A program made the translations under genes and the position numbers. This document shows positions 1-5,152 of a stretch of DNA of 5,899 bases, one piece after another. The notes below the pieces were generated by a model. The model did not search any database. It had not been told where the DNA came from and worked only from the letters and a program-made list of their open reading frames with translations. Every line of letters begins with the position of its first letter. The stretch's first letter is position 1. This DNA is from Actinomycetota bacterium (lineage in GTDB: Bacteria > Actinomycetota > Actinomycetes > Mycobacteriales > Mycobacteriaceae), in contig SYAA01000084.1 in assembly GCA_005789055.1 (NCBI GenBank), positions 1-5,899 on the forward strand, written 5' to 3'.

Positions 1-1286
1 CCCTCCACCCGATCGGGAAGTGCACCGGGATCGTTGACCCAGATCAGGTTGCCATCGACTGCGGCGAGGTTGGGCAGGTTCGGGTCTGCGTTGGCGCGCA
101 GGAAGTCGTCCCAGGCCCAGGCGGACAAATCGAGAATCTCCCGGTCCAGGAACTCCGGACGCACCAGGCCGCGCGTCTTGATCGACGGCACGCCGTCGCG
201 GTCCTTCTCGTAGTTGGACACCACCGGAAAATCGACGAGGACGACCTCGGCCCCGGCGGCGGTCAGTTCTGCCCCCGCGGCCTGAAACAGATCGATGACG
301 GACTGACGGGTCTCGATGCGCCGACCGGTCGGTCCGCCGATGCCCAAATCCTGACCCACGCCGGCCTCGGCGTCGGCGTTGACATACATCCGCGGCACCC
401 CGAAACGCTTGCCGGCCAGGCTGTTGCGCGCCGCCTCGCGACCGGCGGGCAGCAACCCCGAGTAGGACCGCGGCCGCACCGATGAGGCCCGCGGGATCTT
501 CACCCACGGTTGCAGGCGCCACAGATCGCCGCGCGGATTCGCATCATCGGCAACCAGAACATCGAGAACTTCGAACATGTCGGCCATGGTGCGGGTGTGC
601 GGAACCACGACATCCATCGTGGGCACCAGGGGCCAGTTGCCGCGCACCGAGATCACTCCGCGCGACGGGGTGTAGGCGCACAGGGCGTTGTTGGTGGCCG
701 GGGCCCGACCGCTGGACCAGGTCTCCTCCCCCATGCCGAACGCGGCGAAGCTCGCCGCTGTGGCGGTACCGGAGCCGTTGGACGAGCCTGATCCGAAAGC
801 TGAGGTCAAATAGTCTGCGCTGTAGGGACTTTCGGCTCGTCCGTAGAGTCCGCGCTGCATGCCGCCGTTGGCCATCGGCGGCATGTTCGTCAGGCCGATC
901 AGTATCGCGCCGCCGCCGCGCAGACGCTCGATCGCAAAGGCGTCGGTCCGTGCAACGAGGTTCGCGAAGGCATGCGACCCTGCCGCCGCGGTCAGGCCCT
1001 TCGCGAGGTAACTGTCCTTCGCGGTGTAGGGGATGCCGTCCAGTGGACCGAGGAGTTCACCCCGGCCGCGACGCTGGTCTGAGGCTGCCGCCTCGGTCAA
1101 AGCGTCGGGGTTCGACACGATCACCGAATTCAGCATCGGCCCGTCACGGTCATAGGCCTCGATCCGACGCAGGTAGGCCTCGACAAGTCCGACACTGGTT
1201 ACTCGACCGTCCTCGAGGGCCGCGCGAAGCGCAGCGATGCCGACCTCGGTCACGTCGAACGAACCCACACCGTCTAACAAACCCAC
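1..1286 (-). CDS. Amidase-signature family hydrolase, C-terminus cut by the window edge
   Basis: Reading the minus strand gives an open frame of about 428 codons that continues past base 1. It hydrolyses an amide (substrate unknown), by family. The Ser-cisSer-Lys triad is visible: Lys90 in GIPYTAKD, cis-Ser168 in GSGSSNGSG, and nucleophile Ser192 in GEETWSSGRAPATNN; the 24-residue Ser-Ser spacing equals that of fatty acid amide hydrolase. The usual GTDTGGSIR block is altered to GEETWSSGR, a subgroup form, so this is unlikely to be the GatA subunit of the tRNA-dependent amidotransferase. No signal peptide is seen, so it is probably cytoplasmic. Start: GTG at 1286 has TATCGT (1293-1298 on the complement) six bases upstream, fitting a leaderless transcript. 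GTG at 1268 is an alternative; neither has a good ribosome-binding site. Family members are usually 450-600 residues, so the missing part is likely the last quarter or less. It is transcribed away from the other genes. Confidence 0.9.
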   Translation of the reverse strand, partial: MGLLDGVGSFDVTEVGIAALRAALEDGRVTSVGLVEAYLRRIEAYDRDGPMLNSVIVSNPDALTEAAASDQRRGRGELLGPLDGIPYTAKDSYLAKGLTAAAGSHAFANLVARTDAFAIERLRGGGAILIGLTNMPPMANGGMQRGLYGRAESPYSADYLTSAFGSGSSNGSGTATAASFAAFGMGEETWSSGRAPATNNALCAYTPSRGVISVRGNWPLVPTMDVVVPHTRTMADMFEVLDVLVADDANPRGDLWRLQPWVKIPRASSVRPRSYSGLLPAGREAARNSLAGKRFGVPRMYVNADAEAGVGQDLGIGGPTGRRIETRQSVIDLFQAAGAELTAAGAEVVLVDFPVVSNYEKDRDGVPSIKTRGLVRPEFLDREILDLSAWAWDDFLRANADPNLPNLAAVDGNLIWVNDPGALPDRVE

Positions 1287-1292
1287 ACAGGG

Positions 1293-1298
1293 ACGATA
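1293..1298 (-). promoter_or_regulatory. Candidate -10 box (TATCGT) of the amidase gene
   Basis: On the minus strand TATCGT matches the mycobacterial -10 pattern TANNNT. Six bases separate it from the GTG at 1286, which would put the transcription start on the first base of the start codon. No convincing -35 hexamer is visible, which is common for mycobacterial housekeeping promoters. Confidence 0.4.
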
Positions 1299-1365
1299 TC
1301 CATCTTGGCCCGCGTCGGTCGGCCGTCGGCGGAACACAGCGGTGGGAAGGTCGGCGTGGCCCGGC

Positions 1366-1371
1366 TAGTGT
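1366..1371 (+). promoter_or_regulatory. Candidate -10 box (TAGTGT) of the lipoprotein gene
   Basis: TAGTGT fits TANNNT and predicts a transcription start near 1378, leaving a leader of about 18 nt that contains the AGGAGG ribosome-binding site at 1385-1390. It lies in the ~110-bp divergent region between the amidase and lipoprotein genes; besides the two opposed candidate -10 boxes I see no clear operator palindrome there. Confidence 0.4.
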
Positions 1372-1396
1372 TGGGCCGCCGACCAGGAGGACACAG

Positions 1397-1816
1397 ATGA
1401 GACGAGCACACCGCCTAGCCGCTGTAGTGGCCGCCGCGGCCGGGTTGACGGCGTGCAGCGCTGGCGGCACCGAACCCGCGAGTTCGACCACGATGGTCGG
1501 GGGCATGACCGAGTGCACCACCGAGGCCCTCGCCGGGCCCGCGACTGCGGCCGCGCAGGCCCTGGGACCGGGCAACGTCTACACCGTCGACGACCTGTCG
1601 TGCTCCGACGGTTGGGCGGTGACCGCAGGCCTGCTGGCCAGCAAAGACAATCCCGACATGGGTGCCCCGACATCGTTCGTCTTCGAGCAGCAGGGCCAAT
1701 TCTGGGTGGTGCAGGACAAGGCGAAGGTCTGCGGCACCAGTCCCACCACCACTACCGCCCCCGCCGACGCGACGATTCCCCCCGCGCTGTTCCTGCCCGG
1801 ATGCGCCGCAGGCTGA
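1397..1816 (+). CDS. Small secreted lipoprotein with conserved cysteines, function unknown
   Basis: This encodes 139 residues. The N-terminus has an Arg-containing n-region (MRRAHR), a short hydrophobic stretch and a lipobox LTAC with Cys20, so it is predicted to be exported, lipidated at Cys20 and anchored on the outer face of the cytoplasmic membrane. The mature part starts with a Ser/Thr-rich linker, then holds four further cysteines, in TECTTEA, DLSCSDGWA, AKVCGTS and the C-terminal LPGCAAG, which could form two disulfides. Aromatic residues in SDGWAVTAG and QFWVVQ sit at spacings typical of small actinobacterial secreted domains with a C-GWA...W...C pattern; no enzymatic motif is seen. 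The start is firm: AGGAGG at 1385-1390 lies six bases before the ATG. A much longer open frame upstream (from 482) is only antisense to the amidase. The name of the family is not known to me. Confidence 0.85.
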   Translation: MRRAHRLAAVVAAAAGLTACSAGGTEPASSTTMVGGMTECTTEALAGPATAAAQALGPGNVYTVDDLSCSDGWAVTAGLLASKDNPDMGAPTSFVFEQQGQFWVVQDKAKVCGTSPTTTTAPADATIPPALFLPGCAAG

Positions 1817-1831
1817 GCCCCCGGGGCGCGT

Positions 1832-1837
1832 TAGGGT
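1832..1837 (+). promoter_or_regulatory. Candidate -10 box (TAGGGT) of the PAS gene
   Basis: TAGGGT, fifteen bases after the lipoprotein stop codon, fits TANNNT and would start a transcript near 1844 with a leader of about 41 nt. If real, the PAS gene has its own promoter; co-transcription from the lipoprotein promoter remains possible because no convincing terminator lies between them. Confidence 0.3.
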
Positions 1838-1885
1838 CAGTGGATCCGTCGGCCATGCAGCCGGCACCAACGGCAGGAGAATGCC

Positions 1886-2287
1886 ATGGCTTCGTCTCTG
1901 ATTGACGCGCTCGGTTCGCAAACAGGTGGCCTGACCCTGCTGAAGCTACTGGCCGACAATAGTTTCGATTCGATACTCGTCACCGATGCCACCGAGCGAG
2001 GGCGGATCATCTACGCCAACAAGGCTTTCAAAAAGCTCACCGGCCACGACCCGGCGGCCGTGATCGGCAAGGATCCGCGCATCCTCCAGGGACCCGGTAC
2101 CGACCAGAAGGTGATCAAGCGGGTCACCGCGACCCTCAAGTCGGGTGGGCGGTTCGAAGGCCGCGCGGTCAACTACCGCAAGGACGGAACGCCGTTCATC
2201 ATGAACTGGCGGATGTTCCCGCTCAAGGACGCCGGCAAGATCATCGCCTGGGTGGCTATTCAGCGCGAAGCACTCGCCGCCGGCTAA
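1886..2287 (+). CDS. Stand-alone PAS protein of LOV-like type lacking the photoactive cysteine
   Basis: The 133-residue product is essentially one PAS domain (about residues 25-130) with a short N-terminal helix region and no effector domain. It resembles blue-light LOV domains closely: the GRNCRFLQGP block appears as GKDPRILQGP (61-70), followed by GTD, and later NYRKDGTPF (96-104) and AWVAIQ (121-126). Compared with LOV domains, Gln68, Asn96 and Gln126 that would contact flavin are kept, Arg65 is kept, but the adduct-forming Cys is Pro64 and the preceding Asn is Asp63. The second flavin-contact Asn position is Met106, with an Asn shifted by one to 107. So the classical photocycle cannot occur; the protein may bind flavin, heme or another ligand, or serve as a protein-binding module. 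No signal peptide or membrane segment: cytoplasmic. Start supported by AGGAGA (1875-1880), five bases before ATG. An ATG at 1881 is in another frame and closes at once. Confidence 0.9.
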   Translation: MASSLIDALGSQTGGLTLLKLLADNSFDSILVTDATERGRIIYANKAFKKLTGHDPAAVIGKDPRILQGPGTDQKVIKRVTATLKSGGRFEGRAVNYRKDGTPFIMNWRMFPLKDAGKIIAWVAIQREALAAG

Positions 2288-2303
2288 ACCGGTTCACGCC
2301 GGT
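2288..2303 (+). other. Small inverted repeat just after the PAS gene
   Basis: ACCGG (2288-2292) and CCGGT (2299-2303) can pair as a 5-bp stem with a 6-nt loop, starting on the base after the TAA stop. There is no U-tract, so it is a poor intrinsic terminator; it may mark the transcript end or simply be chance in GC-rich DNA. Confidence 0.2.
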
Positions 2304-2319
2304 CGGCGCGGTCCGCTGC

Positions 2320-2325
2320 TAGGTT
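2320..2325 (+). promoter_or_regulatory. Candidate -10 box (TAGGTT) for a leaderless membrane-hydrolase operon
   Basis: TAGGTT fits TANNNT and is followed by exactly six bases before the ATG at 2332, which would make that A the first transcribed base. There is no Shine-Dalgarno sequence before this gene, consistent with leaderless initiation. The promoter would drive both the small membrane protein and the downstream hydrolase. Confidence 0.5.
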
Positions 2326-2331
2326 TTGATG

Positions 2332-2649
2332 ATGCCGAAGTTGACCGAGTGGCGTTCCCTGTACCTCTACGCAATCTGCTTCGTGTGCGTCGTTGTGGTC
2401 ATCTTCACCACGCTGTCCCTGGTCGACAACGTCATGAGCCTGGTGTACCCCAGCCCGCCCTATATCGATCCCTACAGCGCCCAGCCGGTGGAGGTCGACA
2501 GGGAGTTGCTCGAGGAGCAGAACCGGGCCAGCGAGCACCGATCCGGCGTCGTCGGCCTAGTGGGCAATTTGACCGCCTACCTACTGGTGGTTCCACTATT
2601 TTGGTTTCACTGGAAACTCGCCAACAAACCGGCGCCGGCGGAGGGATGA
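2332..2649 (+). CDS. Small membrane protein with two transmembrane segments, function unknown
   Basis: The product is 105 residues. A first hydrophobic segment covers about residues 10-31 (starting SLYLYAICFVCVVVV), and a second about 75-95 (GLVGNLTAYLLVVPLFWF). Between them lies a ~40-residue polar loop rich in Tyr/Pro first (YPSPPYIDPYS) and then in Glu. Positive charges before the first segment and after the second (HWKLANK) put both ends in the cytoplasm and the loop outside. The LYLYA-type first helix is reminiscent of uncharacterised actinobacterial two-helix proteins; I cannot name a family securely. Starts possible are TTG 2326, ATG 2329 and ATG 2332; I chose 2332 because the -10 box places the transcript start there. 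Its stop TGA (2647-2649) overlaps an ATG at 2646 and is six bases before the GTG at 2655, so it is translationally linked to the hydrolase and may stabilise or localise it. Confidence 0.85.
   Translation: MPKLTEWRSLYLYAICFVCVVVVIFTTLSLVDNVMSLVYPSPPYIDPYSAQPVEVDRELLEEQNRASEHRSGVVGLVGNLTAYLLVVPLFWFHWKLANKPAPAEG
2640..2645 (+). promoter_or_regulatory. Ribosome-binding site that decides the hydrolase start (GGAGGG)
   Basis: This strong Shine-Dalgarno sequence lies inside the end of the membrane-protein gene. It directly abuts the ATG at 2646, which is too close for use, but stands nine bases before the GTG at 2655, a normal distance. It therefore favours GTG 2655 as the hydrolase start, although the ATGA overlap could also allow reinitiation at 2646. 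Confidence 0.5.
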
Positions 2650-2654
2650 GAACC

Positions 2655-4118
2655 GTGAAAACTTGCTACCGGGTAATCGCCGCCGCACTGGCGGTGCTCA
2701 TGTCGGTGATGCTGGCGCCGGCGGCGAACGCCTGTAGTCGGGTGACTTGGCTGGGGCCGGACGGCGCGGTCATCACCGGGCGGTCGATGGACTGGCCGTA
2801 TTCGTTTCACTCCCACCTCTACGCCTATCCGCGCGGTCTGGAGCAGAACGGCGCAGGCGGAGTCAATTCTCTGAAATGGACAACCAAGTACGGCGCGATC
2901 GTCGTCGCGGGCACCACCGATCCCGAGGGGCCGATCGACGGGATTTTCGACGGCATGAACGAAGCCGGCCTGGTGGCCAACCTGCTCTACCTCGGCGAGT
3001 CCGACTTCGGGCCCGCACCCGCCGATGATCGGCCCCGCCTGTCGTTCGCGGCGTGGGTTCAGTACGTGCTGACCACCTATAAGACCGTCAACGAGGTCGT
3101 CGACGCGTTCACCGACCCGGCGATCTACGTCGTGCCGATCAACTTCGGACCGGGCGGTGCAGCCAAGCCGACGGTGCACCTGTCGGTGACCGACGCATCT
3201 GGTGACTCGGCGATCATCGAATACCTCGACGGCAAGCCGGTCATCCACCACGGCCGCCAATACCAGGTGATGACAAACAGCCCGACCTATGACCAGCAAC
3301 TCAAACTCAATGCCAAGTGGGACAACGTCGATAAGAACACCGATCTGCCCGGCTCGATCCAGTCCGCCGACCGGTTCGTGCGCGCCTCGTACTACCTCAA
3401 CAACCTGCCGCAGACCACCGATCAACGCCAGGCGGTGGCGGGGGTGTTCAGCGTTATGCGCAACGTCTCGGTGCCGTGGGGCGTCGGCGACCCGGAGCAC
3501 CCGAATCTTTCGCCCACCTACTGGCGTTCGGTGGCCGACTCCACCTCGAAGGTCTACTACTTCGAGTCCGCCCTGAGCCCGAACATCGTCTGGGTCAACC
3601 TCAACAACATCAACTTCGCCCCCGGTTCCGGTGTCCGCGCCGTGGCCGTCGAAGAGAACTACTCGATCATCGGCAACATCGACAAAGCACTGAAGCCCGC
3701 GGCGCCGATCCGGTTTCTCGCACCCCCGGCGAACCCACCCGCAGGGGCCGCGCCCGCCGCGACCGGGCCGGGAGCCAAAGGATCGGACGCCGCCGGACTA
3801 GCCGAACCGGCGACGAAGGCCTTCGGTTGGTGGTGGATCCCCATCGGCCTCGCCGTTGTCGCTGGGGTCGGCGCACTGATCCGCCCGCTGACTCGTCGCC
3901 CGGCCGAGGCGGCCACCCTCGCCGCGACCCGGGCGCCGATGACCCGGGCGCCGATGGCCCCGGTGCCGCCGGCGACGCCGGTCTCGCCCGAACCGACGAT
4001 CAGTGACCGGCGGAGCAGCGCCGCGGATGCCTCGTCGATTCAGGTGACCTACGAGAACAACGCCCTTGGCGACGGTGAGCAGTCCGGCACCGACAAGAGC
4101 GACTCGGTTCCGGACTGA
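2655..4118 (+). CDS. Membrane-anchored linear-amide Ntn-hydrolase (choloylglycine hydrolase/penicillin V acylase family)
   Basis: The 487-residue product belongs to the N-terminal-nucleophile amidases that cleave linear C-N amide bonds (bile-salt, penicillin V, N-acyl compounds). A signal peptide (1-26) ends in ANA, and cleavage would expose Cys27 as the catalytic N-terminus. The family residues follow: Arg43 and Asp46 in TGRSMDW (mature positions 17 and 20), GMNEAGL, Asn208 in MTNSPTYD, and the RFVRA block (240-244) holding the conserved Arg. The substrate cannot be told; with an extracytoplasmic enzyme, candidates are N-acyl envelope or signal molecules or beta-lactams. After the catalytic domain (to about 350) comes a Pro/Ala/Gly linker, a transmembrane segment at 392-409 beginning WWWIP, then Arg-rich flank and a ~75-residue disordered, Pro/Ala/Ser-rich cytoplasmic tail. 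Ordinary family members are about 320-360 residues without this anchor. Start chosen at GTG 2655 from ribosome-binding-site spacing; ATG 2646 adds three residues. It forms an operon with the small membrane protein before it. Confidence 0.92.
   Translation: MKTCYRVIAAALAVLMSVMLAPAANACSRVTWLGPDGAVITGRSMDWPYSFHSHLYAYPRGLEQNGAGGVNSLKWTTKYGAIVVAGTTDPEGPIDGIFDGMNEAGLVANLLYLGESDFGPAPADDRPRLSFAAWVQYVLTTYKTVNEVVDAFTDPAIYVVPINFGPGGAAKPTVHLSVTDASGDSAIIEYLDGKPVIHHGRQYQVMTNSPTYDQQLKLNAKWDNVDKNTDLPGSIQSADRFVRASYYLNNLPQTTDQRQAVAGVFSVMRNVSVPWGVGDPEHPNLSPTYWRSVADSTSKVYYFESALSPNIVWVNLNNINFAPGSGVRAVAVEENYSIIGNIDKALKPAAPIRFLAPPANPPAGAAPAATGPGAKGSDAAGLAEPATKAFGWWWIPIGLAVVAGVGALIRPLTRRPAEAATLAATRAPMTRAPMAPVPPATPVSPEPTISDRRSSAADASSIQVTYENNALGDGEQSGTDKSDSVPD
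3926..3955 (+). repeat. 15-bp perfect tandem duplication in the hydrolase tail
   Basis: Bases 3926-3940 and 3941-3955 are identical. In frame they give TRAPM twice (residues 425-434) in the low-complexity cytoplasmic tail. The repeat length is a multiple of three, so copy-number change would keep the frame. Confidence 0.9.
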
Positions 4119-4147
4119 ACGTCGTCCGGGCCCGCAGATCGTGGCTG

Positions 4148-4153
4148 TAGCGT
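4148..4153 (+). promoter_or_regulatory. Candidate -10 box (TAGCGT) of the oxidoreductase gene
   Basis: TAGCGT fits TANNNT and stands seven bases before the ATG at 4161. No Shine-Dalgarno sequence is present in the 42-bp gap after the hydrolase gene, so a leaderless transcript starting at or next to the ATG is likely. Confidence 0.45.
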
Positions 4154-4160
4154 TCGGCTC

Positions 4161-5069
4161 ATGAAACACGGAATCTTCGGTGGCGCGGTCAACGCCGGCA
4201 CCCTCGATGACATGGTGGCCGAGGCCGCAGCGGCCGAAAGTGACGGCTTCGACGCCTACTGGGCACCGCACATTTTCGGCCACGACGCCTTGACCGCGTT
4301 GGCGGTGGTGGGCACGAAGGTGCCGCGCATCGAACTGGGCACGTCGGTGGTGCCGACATTCCCGCGCCATCCGCACGCGATCGCCCAGCAGGCGCACACG
4401 GTGGCGGCCGCATCGGGCGGTCGCTTCACCCTGGGGATCGGCCTGAGCCACAAGATCGTCATCGAGAACATGTTCGGCCTGAGCTACGACAAGCCGGTAC
4501 GTCACCTGCGCGAGTACCTCAGCGTGCTGATGCCGTTGTCACGCAACGAAATGGCCAACTTCGACGGCGAGATGTATCGCGTGCACGCCGGCATCAGCGC
4601 ACAAGGATCAGATGGTTTCAGCGTGGTGGTCGCCGCACTCGGCGAACAGATGTTGCGCGTCACCGCCGCCATGGCCGATGGCACCCTGACCTGGTGCACC
4701 GGCCCGGTGACGCTGGCGGCCCACACCATCCCGACTATCACCAAGGCGGCCGAGGAGTTCGGCCGGCCGGCACCACGGGTGATCGCAGCCCTGCCGGTGT
4801 GCGTCACCGACGACAGGGGTTCAGCCGTCGCCCGGGCTGCTGAGACGTTCGCCGCCTATGGCGGCCTGCCCAGCTACCGGGCGATGCTCGATCGCGAGGG
4901 CGTGGCAGGTCCGGCTGACATCGCCATCATCGGCAGCACCGGCGAGGTGCAGGATCGTATCGGCGAACTCGCGCGGATCGGCGTGACCGATTTCGCTGCG
5001 GTGGAGTTCGGCGCGACGCCCGAGGAGGTCGCCGACACCCGGGCGGCCCTGAAAGGGTTGCTGACCTAG
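4161..5069 (+). CDS. LLM-class (luciferase-like) oxidoreductase, probably F420-dependent
   Basis: The 302-residue product has the single-domain TIM-barrel pattern of the luciferase-like monooxygenase superfamily: an N-terminal strand MKHGIFG, AAAAESDGFDAYWAPH (residues ~22-37), PRIELGTSVVPTFPRHP, then GGRFTLGIGLSH (86-97) and the C-terminal GSTGEVQDRIGELARIGVTDF block from residue 258. The total length is normal. In actinobacteria this architecture, with the RFTLGIG-SH phosphate-binding strand, typically uses coenzyme F420 (occasionally FMN) for hydride transfer; I infer F420, and the organic substrate is unknown. It resembles the roughly 300-residue mycobacterial group of LLM F420 oxidoreductases. 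It is cytoplasmic, with no signal peptide. The start is ATG 4161, leaderless by the -10 spacing. It lies 42 bp after the hydrolase but probably has its own promoter, so functional linkage to it is not shown. Confidence 0.9.
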   Translation: MKHGIFGGAVNAGTLDDMVAEAAAAESDGFDAYWAPHIFGHDALTALAVVGTKVPRIELGTSVVPTFPRHPHAIAQQAHTVAAASGGRFTLGIGLSHKIVIENMFGLSYDKPVRHLREYLSVLMPLSRNEMANFDGEMYRVHAGISAQGSDGFSVVVAALGEQMLRVTAAMADGTLTWCTGPVTLAAHTIPTITKAAEEFGRPAPRVIAALPVCVTDDRGSAVARAAETFAAYGGLPSYRAMLDREGVAGPADIAIIGSTGEVQDRIGELARIGVTDFAAVEFGATPEEVADTRAALKGLLT

Positions 5070-5103
5070 CCGCGATTGCCCGCCGATTGCGCAGGTCGTT
5101 GCT

Positions 5104-5109
5104 TACACT
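5104..5109 (+). promoter_or_regulatory. Candidate -10 box (TACACT) of the PGRS-like gene
   Basis: In the 83-bp gap after the oxidoreductase, TACACT fits TANNNT and predicts a start near 5116, giving a leader of about 37 nt that includes the GAAAGGG ribosome-binding site at 5137-5143. A short CCGG-loop-CCGG inverted repeat (5118-5130) would fall in the leader; its role is unclear. No -35 element is evident. Confidence 0.4.
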
Positions 5110-5152
5110 GGACCAGTCCGGCAGAACCGGCACACCGAAAGGGCATGGGGCT

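Noticed and set aside
482..1396. Long plus-strand open frame running into the lipoprotein gene
   Set aside because: It is antisense to the amidase, has Arg/Pro-rich composition typical of a GC-rich shadow frame, and the true lipoprotein start at 1397 has its own AGGAGG and a signal peptide.
1817..1827. GC palindrome after the lipoprotein gene as a terminator
   Set aside because: The two arms are separated by a single base, so a hairpin cannot form as written, and there is no U-tract.
2607..3500. 297-codon minus-strand open frame
   Set aside because: It lies opposite the hydrolase, whose catalytic motifs are clear. The minus-strand product is Arg/His/Val-rich with no recognisable domain.
3798..4505. 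235-codon minus-strand open frame
   Set aside because: It spans the end of the hydrolase and the start of the oxidoreductase on the opposite strand and shows only low-complexity Arg/Gly-rich sequence.
5145..5147. ATG as the start of the PGRS-like protein
   Set aside because: It is in a different frame and meets a stop after 14 codons; the GTG at 5153 opens the long frame.
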